Shown here one piece after another: positions 13,580-19,980 of a stretch of DNA of 19,980 bases. Source of the DNA: JAZKFT01 sp043760535 (GTDB lineage: Bacteria > Bacteroidota > Bacteroidia > Chitinophagales > Chitinophagaceae); contig JAYUOV010000037.1 in the NCBI GenBank assembly GCA_043760535.1, forward strand, positions 1 to 19,980, in the 5' to 3' direction. Under the pieces are notes generated by a model. It ran no database searches. It saw only the letters and a list, made by a program, of their open reading frames with translations, and was not told the DNA's origin. How positions within the stretch are numbered: the first letter of the stretch is position 1; each line of letters starts with the position of its first letter. A program made the position numbers and the translations under genes.

Positions 13580-15604
13580 ATGAAAACCGATAAACAATAT
13601 TTTAATAATCACTACTGGAAACAGATTTACCGGGCTGGCTTTTTGTTTGGCTGCTGCTATCTTTTTTCTGCCTTTTCTATTTTAGCCCAAACATTTACTA
13701 CCAACGTTACGGCCGGCAAGATGGGCCTTAACCAATATGCACAGGTGAGTTACGAAATTGGCGGTGGCAGCCGCTTAGAAGCTTTTGAACCACCAGCATT
13801 AAAAGATTGGGCTATTGTGAGCGGCCCTAACAATAGCAGCTATTCCAGCAGTGTAAATGGTACGGTTACCCGACGTACCTCTATCTCCTATTTTTTAAAA
13901 CCCAAAAAAACCGGCAAGCTTACTATAGAAGGTGCCAGGGCAACAGTGGATGGTAAGCTAATGAACAGCAACAGTGCTATTGTGGAAGTAGTTAACAAAG
14001 ATGTGGCAGAGCAGGCTCCGCAAAATAACAATACCGACCCTTTTAGCAGCCTGTTTCACGATCCGGTTTTTGAACAACAAAGCCAGGCCCAACCAGCCGA
14101 AAACAAATTTGACGACGCACCGTACATAAGGGCCGGCGAAGACCTGAACAAGAAGATCAATCAGGTACTGTTGCTTAAGGTAGTCACCAGCAAAAACAGC
14201 TGCTACGAAGGCGAACCCATAATGGCTACCTACAAGTTGTATGCAAGAGTAGAGGTAGAAGTGGTTTTTTCTAAACGCCCCTCTTTCAGCGGTTTTAGCA
14301 CGTTTGATATGGCAGTGCCTAGCCAGGAGTACAGTTACGAAATGCTGAATGGAAAAAAATTTAAAGTATTTACCATTAGAAAAGTACAGCTGTACCCACT
14401 ACAAAATGGTAACCTTACCCTAGACCCAGTGGAACTGGAATGTAAAATGCGATTTGTAAAATATGAGGCTGCCGCTTCGGGCAATTTTGACCCATATAAC
14501 AACGACAATTATCTTAGTACGCAGTACCTGCTTAAAAGTGGGGCTGTTAATATTACGGTACTGCCATTGCCCACCGAAAACAGACCTGCCGATTTTAAAG
14601 GGGCTGTAGGCGATTTTTCAATTAACGCTATTACCAACACTACTCAAACGGGAAAAGACGATGCCGTTACGCTTCAAGTTTCTGTAAGGGGAAGCGGTAA
14701 TTTTTCGATGGTGCAACCCTTGGCTGTACAGTGGCCGCAGGGCTTAGAAGCTTACGAACCTGTCGAAAAAGAAAACCTAATGAAATCGATAATGCCCATT
14801 AGTGGCGATAAAACATTTGAGTATGTTTTTTTATGCCACCAACCTGGGCAGGTTACCATTCCGGCAGTTCAGTTTTCGTATTTTGATATTGCTGCAAAGG
14901 CATACAAAACCATTGCTACCCAACCCATTATAATGTCGGTAGCTAAAGAAAGCAAAAGGCCAAAACAAGACCTGAATGAGGCAGGTGTAAACTGGCCGCT
15001 AACGTTTGTGGCCTTTGCTCAGTATGTGCTGCCCATATTGGCTTTGGTTCTGGCGCTGTTCGTATTTTTATCTTTTATAATACGTAAAAAACGAAAACAG
15101 CAGCATGATGAACTAGAAGACCAGGACGAAGCATGGGAAAGAATGATGAACGAAACAAGGCAACAGCCTGATGCAGAAACGGCACTATCGGTGCAGCCCG
15201 CCAATACCACACCACAAGAGGATAACAAAAAGTATATGCCAGAATTTATAGCGGCCACAAATAGCGAAGCACAGATACCAGCCGCTACCGAAGAAAGGGA
15301 TACAAAAAAAATACCCCTCTTACAGTCCGATGCTGCCCTGTGGATGCCCGATCATACAGTCTTTTATCAGTCTCTAAAAAATGATATACATCTGGCACTT
15401 AACGTGGCAGTAGGTACCCAATCGGCTAACAACACTGCCCTGCTGCTTACTTTGCAGCAAAGAGGTAATGATATGAATGTGCTGCAGCAGCTTAGCAGCA
15501 TTATAGATGAATGTGATGCCGCTATTTATTCGCCAGTTAGGTACAATGCAGACCGCCAAAAAATATTGGAAGAAGTACGATTTTTGTTAGGGTCGCTGAA
15601 ATGA
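13580..15604 (+). CDS. batD: BatD-like oxygen tolerance protein
   Basis: A 674-residue envelope protein. An N-terminal export signal (hydrophobic segment within residues 18-36, ending near AQ) is followed by a large periplasmic region with repeated beta-sandwich (Ig-like) strands: VTAGKMGLNQYAQVSYEIGGG, FEPPALKDWAIVSGPNNSSYSSSVNGTVTRRTSISYFLKPKKTGKLTIEGA and the later NTTQTGKDDAVTLQVSVRGSGNFSM. These are the signatures of BatD (DUF3999-unrelated; the oxygen tolerance family). A membrane helix at about 472-499 is followed by a basic stretch (RKKRKQQ) and a cytosolic tail of ~170 residues that is acidic and Gln/Ala rich, longer than in many members. BatD normally sits in a batABCDE operon with VWA-domain partners; here it stands alone, with crp divergent and an amidohydrolase behind. 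Its stop lies 67 bp before that gene. Confidence 0.87.
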   Translation: MKTDKQYFNNHYWKQIYRAGFLFGCCYLFSAFSILAQTFTTNVTAGKMGLNQYAQVSYEIGGGSRLEAFEPPALKDWAIVSGPNNSSYSSSVNGTVTRRTSISYFLKPKKTGKLTIEGARATVDGKLMNSNSAIVEVVNKDVAEQAPQNNNTDPFSSLFHDPVFEQQSQAQPAENKFDDAPYIRAGEDLNKKINQVLLLKVVTSKNSCYEGEPIMATYKLYARVEVEVVFSKRPSFSGFSTFDMAVPSQEYSYEMLNGKKFKVFTIRKVQLYPLQNGNLTLDPVELECKMRFVKYEAAASGNFDPYNNDNYLSTQYLLKSGAVNITVLPLPTENRPADFKGAVGDFSINAITNTTQTGKDDAVTLQVSVRGSGNFSMVQPLAVQWPQGLEAYEPVEKENLMKSIMPISGDKTFEYVFLCHQPGQVTIPAVQFSYFDIAAKAYKTIATQPIIMSVAKESKRPKQDLNEAGVNWPLTFVAFAQYVLPILALVLALFVFLSFIIRKKRKQQHDELEDQDEAWERMMNETRQQPDAETALSVQPANTTPQEDNKKYMPEFIAATNSEAQIPAATEERDTKKIPLLQSDAALWMPDHTVFYQSLKNDIHLALNVAVGTQSANNTALLLTLQQRGNDMNVLQQLSSIIDECDAAIYSPVRYNADRQKILEEVRFLLGSLK

Positions 15605-15671
15605 GAATTACCGCTTCATTAAAAAGAAATAGCTACTTTTATTTTTAATATATTATTATAACAACCCTGTT

Positions 15672-17312
15672 ATGAGTCCATTCAAAATGTTCGTTTCCTT
15701 AATAGCAGTATGCCTGCTTTGCTCCTGTAATACCCAACAAAAAGCCGATTTGCTGGTGTACAATGCCACCATATACACGGTAGATTCCAGCTTTAGTATA
15801 GCTGAGGCTATGGCCATAAAAGATGGCAAAATAATAGCCGTTGGCAAAACAGATTTTATACTGAATGCTTTTGAAACAACGGAAAAACTAGATGCCGGAG
15901 GTAAAAGTATTTACCCAGGTTTTATAGATGCACATTGCCATTTTTTAGCACTCGGCAAAGGCCTACAGGAATGCGACCTTACCGGCACTACTAGCTGGAA
16001 CGAAATAGTAGAACGGCTAAAAGCCTTTGCTATAAAGCATCCCTCTGGCTGGCTCATTGGCCGTGGCTGGGATCAGAATGATTGGGACAACAGAAATTTT
16101 CCGGTAAACGATTCGCTCAACAGCCTTTTTGCCGATAGGCCGGTAAGCTTAAGTAGGGTGGATGGCCACGCAGTAATAGCTAACCAAAAAGCTATAGAGC
16201 TGGCAGGTATAAAACCCGGCCAAACCCTTATTGGTGGCGAGATAGTAACCATAAACGGAAAGCTTACAGGCGTATTAATTGATAATGCAACCGACCTGAT
16301 AGATCTGAAAATTCCAGGCTCTACAAACGAAGACCGCACAAAATATTTACAGGATGCCGAGGCGAAATGCTTTGCCACCGGCCTTACTAGTGTACAGGAT
16401 TGTGGGCTCAATTTTAAGGATGTGGATTTAGTAGAAAAGCTATACAAAGAAGGCAAACTTAACATGCGGATGTACATAATGCTGAGCGATAAAAAAGAGA
16501 ATTACGAATACCTTTTTGCCAAAGGCAAAATACAAACCAACCAGCTTACAGTAAATGGGTTTAAGCTGTATGCCGATGGTGCTTTGGGTAGCCGGGGCGC
16601 CTGCCTGCTGCAGCCCTATGCAGATCAGCCCGGCCACTCGGGGTTTCTTTTAAAACCAAAAAGCTACTACGATAGCATCCTCCCTATTATTGCAGCCAAG
16701 GGGTTTCAGGCATGTACCCATGCTATAGGAGACAGTGCCAACCGCACCATTTTAAATATTTACACCAAGGCGCTGCAAGGAAAGCCTGGCCTGCGGTGGC
16801 GAATAGAACATGCCCAGGTGCTTAACCCTGATGATTTTAATTTATTTGGTGCTTCGCAAATAATACCGAGTGTGCAGCCCACCCATGCTACCAGCGATAT
16901 GTATTGGGCTACCGACAGGGTTGGTGCGGCAAGAGTTAAAGGAGCTTATGCGTACAAAAAACTGCTGCTGCAAAATGGCTGGCTGCCATTGGGTACCGAT
17001 TTTCCGGTAGAAGACATTAGCACTTTTAAAACATTTTTGGCGGCAGTAGTGCGTAAAGATTCTAAAGGTTTTCCCACCAAAGGTTTTCAAACAGAAAATG
17101 CTTTAAGCAGGCAAGAAGCCATCCGTGGAATGACAATATGGGCCGCAAAAGCTGCATTTGAAGAACAGCTAAAAGGCAGCATAGAAACCGGCAAATTGGC
17201 TGATTTTGTTATGCTGGACAAGGATCTATTAACATGCGGAGACCATGAAATTTTAGATACAAAAGTTTTAAAAACCTTTGTGGCTGGCAAAAAAGTATAT
17301 GCCAGCCGCTAG
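15672..17312 (+). CDS. Lipoprotein amidohydrolase (amidohydrolase 3 / YtcJ-like family)
   Basis: A 546-residue metal-dependent hydrolase. The N-terminus MSPFKMFVSLIAVCLLCSC is a lipoprotein signal with Cys19 as lipidated residue, so the enzyme should act in the periplasm, tethered to a membrane. The TIM-barrel has YPGFIDAHCHF (metal His88 and His90), a Cys/Lys-containing middle, HAIGDSANR, WRIEHAQVL (metal His) and GTDFPVED with the catalytic Asp. These are the motifs of the YtcJ/exoenzyme-regulatory AepA branch of amidohydrolase 3. The substrate is not readable; N-acyl or amide compounds are the usual class. It is followed after 43 bp by the holin-4-like gene on the same strand. Confidence 0.9.
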   Translation: MSPFKMFVSLIAVCLLCSCNTQQKADLLVYNATIYTVDSSFSIAEAMAIKDGKIIAVGKTDFILNAFETTEKLDAGGKSIYPGFIDAHCHFLALGKGLQECDLTGTTSWNEIVERLKAFAIKHPSGWLIGRGWDQNDWDNRNFPVNDSLNSLFADRPVSLSRVDGHAVIANQKAIELAGIKPGQTLIGGEIVTINGKLTGVLIDNATDLIDLKIPGSTNEDRTKYLQDAEAKCFATGLTSVQDCGLNFKDVDLVEKLYKEGKLNMRMYIMLSDKKENYEYLFAKGKIQTNQLTVNGFKLYADGALGSRGACLLQPYADQPGHSGFLLKPKSYYDSILPIIAAKGFQACTHAIGDSANRTILNIYTKALQGKPGLRWRIEHAQVLNPDDFNLFGASQIIPSVQPTHATSDMYWATDRVGAARVKGAYAYKKLLLQNGWLPLGTDFPVEDISTFKTFLAAVVRKDSKGFPTKGFQTENALSRQEAIRGMTIWAAKAAFEEQLKGSIETGKLADFVMLDKDLLTCGDHEILDTKVLKTFVAGKKVYASR

Positions 17313-17355
17313 TTATTTGTGGCTTAGCCTTGTTAAAAATTTAATATTTTTTTAT

Positions 17356-17718
17356 ATGGTAAAATTTTTTTCTAAAGCACTGCTTACTACATTAGGGGTA
17401 TTGCTGGCATCGTACTTGCTTACAGGTGTAATTGTAAAAGATCCTGCTACGGCTTTGTTAGTTGCATTGGTACTTGGTTTGTTTAATACTTTCATCAAAC
17501 CTTTGTTTATAATACTTACCATCCCTATCACTATTCTTACCCTTGGCTTATTTCTGTTGGTTATTAATATTTTAATTGTAAAGTGGGTGGCCGATTTGGT
17601 GCCGGGCTTTAATGTTGACGGTTGGTTTACGGCATTACTGTTTGGGCTAATTGTATCTGTGGTAACCTCTTTGTTAGAGGGTGTTATTGGAAAAAATGAG
17701 GAAAAGCCGCAACAGTGA
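17356..17718 (+). CDS. Phage-holin-4-superfamily-like membrane protein (DUF360-type)
   Basis: A 120-residue integral membrane protein with about four helices (ALLTTLGVLLASYLLTGVIV, TALLVALVLGLFNTFI, PLFIILTIPITILTLGLFLLVINILIV, FTALLFGLIVSVVTSLL). LVLGLFNTFIKPLFIILTIPITILTLGLFLLVINI is the usual core of the PF04020-type family, found in many bacteria outside prophages and annotated phage holin family protein only by similarity. No phage genes are nearby, so lysis is unlikely to be its role; it is probably a chromosomal membrane protein of unknown function. The frame continues back to a GTG at 17278 inside the amidohydrolase; the ATG at 17356 is preferred. It lies 43 bp after the amidohydrolase. 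Confidence 0.88.
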   Translation: MVKFFSKALLTTLGVLLASYLLTGVIVKDPATALLVALVLGLFNTFIKPLFIILTIPITILTLGLFLLVINILIVKWVADLVPGFNVDGWFTALLFGLIVSVVTSLLEGVIGKNEEKPQQ

Positions 17719-17887
17719 AAATGAAATTTTTTTTGTAAAAAGTAGCGTAGAATCGTGAATGCCCTGCCTAAATAATTGAAAAAGATTCTTGTTGTTTGTG
17801 TAGATGGTTCATTAAAAAAGTGCTACGGCATTATAACGTTTCCAAATAACTTGTTAGCTGCAACCATAACCATCATTAAATTTTATT

Positions 17888-18898
17888 ATGAGACTATTTT
17901 ATTCTCTGCTTTTCTTGCCCCTTTGTGCTTCATCGCAGAATAACGGTACCGGTTCATCAATAGCTAGTTCGTTTATTCACTCTTTAGATAGTGTGCAAAA
18001 AAGCAAAACAGTGTTCCCTTTTGATACGATGACCCGCTATGATTGGCATTATGTTCCTGCTTCTAGTATTCCCAGGCAAGGGATTGCTATAAGAGAGTTA
18101 AACAGCATCCAAAAACAAAATATTTATAAGTTACTAAAAACTTATTTAAGCAGCAATGGTTACACAAGATCTCAGGACATTATGAATACTGAGTATTTAT
18201 TAAAAGAACTAGAGCCGAATAGTAAAGGTAGAATTCCTGAGAATTATTTTGTAGCCTTCTATGGCAATCCTGGGAAAGATAAAACCTGGGGTTGGAAATT
18301 TGGTGGGCACCACCTTGCATTAAATTATACAATTGTAAATAATCAATTGGCATTTGCTCCCTTCTTTTTTGGAGTGTATCCTGCTGTTAGAACTAAAGGT
18401 GAAGGCAAAGAAAAAAACATATTTAAGTACGAAGAAGATCTTGGATTTAAACTGGTAAACTCATTTACACAAGAACAGAAATTGAAGGCAATATTTAAAC
18501 TTGAAGCATTTGCAGATATCGTAACTAAAATTTCCCAAAAAGTTGTTCCTTTTGATACAGTTGGAATTATTGCAAAAGACATGACTTTTGAACAAAAGCA
18601 TGTTTTAAATCAACTCATAGTAATTTATCTCTCTAATATGCCAACCAAAATTGCGCAGCTTAGAATGAAAAGAATTGTATCAGAAGATTTTAATAAAATA
18701 AGTTTTGGATGGGCAGGAAGCACAAAATCAGGTGAGCCTCATTACTACAGAATTCAAGGCAAAACGTTTTTAATTGAGCTAGACAATACTCAGAACAATG
18801 CTAATCATGTTCATACTGTTTGGCGAGATTTTAATGGAGACTATGGAATTGACATACTGAAAGAGCATTATAAAAATAGCAAACACCATGATAAATAA
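17888..18898 (+). CDS. Secreted DUF3500 family protein
   Basis: A 336-residue protein with a short signal peptide (MRLFYSLLFLPLCASSQ). It contains the DUF3500 signatures: YFVAFYGNPGKDKTWGWKFGGHHLALNYTI, FAPFFFGVYPA, FKLVNSFTQEQKLKAIF, and near the end FGWAGSTKSGEPHYYRIQGKTFLIELDNTQNNANHVHTVWRDFNGDYG, with several His residues that might bind a metal. The family is of unknown function and is predicted to be extracytoplasmic. Base composition is lower in GC here than in its neighbours (31% by hand count over 18481-18660 against 53% over 16561-16740), which is consistent with recent transfer or relaxed selection. It ends the plus-strand run. Confidence 0.86.
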   Translation: MRLFYSLLFLPLCASSQNNGTGSSIASSFIHSLDSVQKSKTVFPFDTMTRYDWHYVPASSIPRQGIAIRELNSIQKQNIYKLLKTYLSSNGYTRSQDIMNTEYLLKELEPNSKGRIPENYFVAFYGNPGKDKTWGWKFGGHHLALNYTIVNNQLAFAPFFFGVYPAVRTKGEGKEKNIFKYEEDLGFKLVNSFTQEQKLKAIFKLEAFADIVTKISQKVVPFDTVGIIAKDMTFEQKHVLNQLIVIYLSNMPTKIAQLRMKRIVSEDFNKISFGWAGSTKSGEPHYYRIQGKTFLIELDNTQNNANHVHTVWRDFNGDYGIDILKEHYKNSKHHDK

Positions 18899-19118
18899 AA
18901 CTTGATTGCTGCTAACATTGTTAATACCAATAGTGATGCTGGACGTTGGAGTAATCAGCACCAGCAATTCTGTAGTGGCAATTTGGGGCTAAACGAATAT
19001 AAAATTTCGTAACTCCTTACCCTTCGCAGTTTTGATTGCGTAGTTTTTCTTTTTTTGCCTGCCCCTATGAATATCGGTGGATTATTTCGGTGGAACCCAG
19101 CGAAAGCCGTGCCCTAAT

Positions 19119-19213
19119 GGAGCGACATTGGCGAACGTTGTAAATCCCGTAGCATTACGACGCTCCGTTCAACAACATACCCTTGTTCCGCTTCCCTTCT
19201 CTGTAGGAGAAGG
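19119..19213. repeat. Probable dispersed-repeat remnant (two hairpins)
   Basis: The outer arms GGAGCG and CGCTCC enclose 36 bases; 28 bases further on, CCTTCTC and GAGAAGG enclose TGTAG. The second hairpin with its downstream AGGTGGCCAAAGGCC resembles a spacer sequence of the phylum recalled from memory. No transposase or target duplication was identified. Confidence 0.4.
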
Positions 19214-19545
19214 TGGCCAAAGGCCGGATGAGGCTGCTACTATCAGGTATTTAGATTGCAAATAACAGGCGGTTTCAGTTTACGGGGTTAGGAGTTCTGT
19301 GGTTATTGCAATTGCCCCAATGGGCGGTAGTTAATAACCCTTTTGTAAACAACAACAAATGGAAGATATTTACATATATCATTCTTACACACGGCATTTC
19401 AAAAGAATTAAATTTACTTAATCAAAACTGTTCTAGTACAATTAAGTTATTTTTATTTGTATTGAACATTGTACCCGCCTTAAAATCTCAAGCTGCTTTG
19501 GAAGCCAGCAAGGTGCCGAAGATTTTGTACTTATATGTAGCTTTG

Positions 19546-19605
19546 TTTTTAACGCTCAAAACCAGGGTGTACCCATCATTTTGGCAATAGTAGGAGCGTT
19601 AAAAA
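19546..19605. repeat. Perfect 12-bp inverted repeat with a 36-base interval
   Basis: TTTTTAACGCTC (19546-19557) is the exact reverse complement of GAGCGTTAAAAA (19594-19605). The interval contains a small GGGT-GT-ACCC hairpin (19565-19574). The arms could form a long stem-loop RNA on either strand, or be the ends of a very small element; no flanking duplication was seen. Confidence 0.7.
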
Positions 19606-19768
19606 ATTACCTTTTTGAGTTGTGGGCTCGAAGTTTTACCTATTTATTTTATTAAAAAACCATAATTCTATATTGTGTGGATTGGGCGTGTATAACCATC
19701 TGTATCAATATTTTACTACTACATAAACCCATGAAAATGATTCTAGAAAACCTTTTTCATTTTTAAAA

Positions 19769-19980
19769 CTAATTCATAAACCTCGCCTTCAGTTCTGGCG
19801 TAGGTAGCCAGCATCTTTCTTGTTTACCAAACCATTTGTACCGGTTTTTGGCCACCCAATTATACACCGCATTGCGGATAAATGGCGGTATAACAATAAA
19901 GCCATAAAGTAAAGGCCAGCCGCCACTTAAGCACTTTGCTACCCGTAATGCGGCGGTGCTTTTGGTGTACAGTTTGCTAT
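19769..19980 (-). CDS. DCC family thiol-disulfide oxidoreductase (DUF393), C-terminal part (5' cut by window)
   Basis: On the minus strand the last 70 codons read SKLYTKSTAALRVAKCLSGGWPLLYG, then FIVIPPFIRNAVYNWVAKNRYKWFGKQERCWLPTPELKARFMN and TAG. FIRNAVYNWVAKNRYKWFG with a Cys after it is the C-terminal signature of the DCC family (named for an N-terminal DxxCxxC motif, which is outside the window). The family is proposed to be thioredoxin-like; no reaction is shown. The TAG is at 19769-19771. No Shine-Dalgarno, promoter or partner can be judged because the start is missing. The 870-bp spacer to the DUF3500 gene is convergent. Confidence 0.85.
   Translation of the reverse strand, partial: SKLYTKSTAALRVAKCLSGGWPLLYGFIVIPPFIRNAVYNWVAKNRYKWFGKQERCWLPTPELKARFMN

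Larger units (their letters stand above)
18899..19768. other. 870-bp gene-free stretch with decayed repeats and hairpins
   Basis: No convincing gene lies here; the longest frames (19077-19265, 19306-19590) start with non-family residues, lack a Shine-Dalgarno and use poor codons. Structures seen: GCTGG (18938-18942) with CCAGC (18961-18965); GGAGCG (19119-19124) with CGCTCC (19161-19166); CCTTCTC-TGTAG-GAGAAGG (19195-19213), which with the neighbouring GGCCAAAGGCCGGATGAGG resembles a spacer repeat I recall from many Bacteroidota; and the 12-bp palindromic arms at 19546-19605. ATGAAAA (19731-19737) and TTTTCAT (19754-19760) lie beside the DCC stop and may be a weak end of transcription. Confidence 0.6.

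Noticed and set aside
17278..17355. GTG start of the holin-like gene inside the amidohydrolase
   Set aside because: It overlaps the end of the amidohydrolase and the added residues do not look like part of the membrane family.
17356..17718. Prophage or lysis function for the holin-like gene
   Set aside because: No phage structural, endolysin or integrase genes are nearby, and this family is common in ordinary bacterial chromosomes.
19077..19265. 62-codon frame in the right spacer
   Set aside because: It runs through repeat-like hairpin sequence and has no recognisable domain.
19306..19590. 94-codon frame in the right spacer
   Set aside because: It begins with TTG without a ribosome-binding site, shows no domain and runs through an inverted repeat.
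1..19980. CRISPR array, tRNA, rRNA or complete insertion sequence
   Set aside because: No regularly spaced direct repeats of CRISPR type, no cloverleaf-like tRNA, no rRNA stretch and no transposase frame were found.

Overview
The window is chromosomal DNA from a member of the Bacteroidota, most likely the family Chitinophagaceae. Evidence: an SusC/TonB-type outer-membrane barrel with a Gly/Met-rich tail, Bat-type protein BatD, a T9SS sorting-domain-like protein, Bacteroidota-style promoters (TAnnTTTG), few Shine-Dalgarno sequences, and product sets (SRPBCC, DCC, NRDE, DM13, YHS_seleno-like, DUF3500) typical of that group. No tRNA, rRNA, CRISPR array, complete IS or prophage was seen. Both edges cut genes: an outer-membrane barrel protein on the left (no start) and a DCC/DUF393 oxidoreductase on the right (no start).

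Layout. 1-3070: the C-terminal part of the barrel protein (+) converges on tadA (-) across a shared terminator; tadA lies downstream of pyrH (-). 3045-3469: divergent spacer with a likely pyrH promoter, a six-copy heptamer repeat and hairpins. 3470-6196: SRPBCC protein, ComB-like 2-phosphosulfolactate phosphatase and the tRNA 2-selenouridine synthase MnmH (+). The comB-mnmH spacer holds two palindromic repeats, one of which looks like a 140-bp MITE with 13-bp terminal inverted repeats and an 8-bp target duplication. 6226-7151: a lone T9SS-CTD-like small protein and a lone ExbD-type protein (-). 7309-10167: a tight run yceI > dinB > NRDE > membrane-anchored ATP-grasp (-). 10378-13234: Crp/Fnr regulator > YHS > DM13 lipoprotein > DoxX > outer-membrane barrel (-). 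13580-18898: BatD, a lipoprotein amidohydrolase, a holin-4-like membrane protein and an AT-rich secreted DUF3500 protein (+). 18899-19768: gene-free, with decayed repeats and a perfect 12-bp inverted repeat.

How genes may work together. pyrH (pyrimidine supply), tadA and mnmH (tRNA wobble modification) are housekeeping. The most coherent candidate for an undescribed system is the minus-strand envelope cluster at 9625-13234: a Crp-family regulator followed by four proteins with periplasmic, inner-membrane and outer-membrane locations, whose domains (YHS, DM13, DoxX, and YceI just downstream) are each linked to metals, redox or quinone/isoprenoid binding. I infer a regulated envelope redox or metal-handling module; none of its members has a proven substrate from sequence alone.
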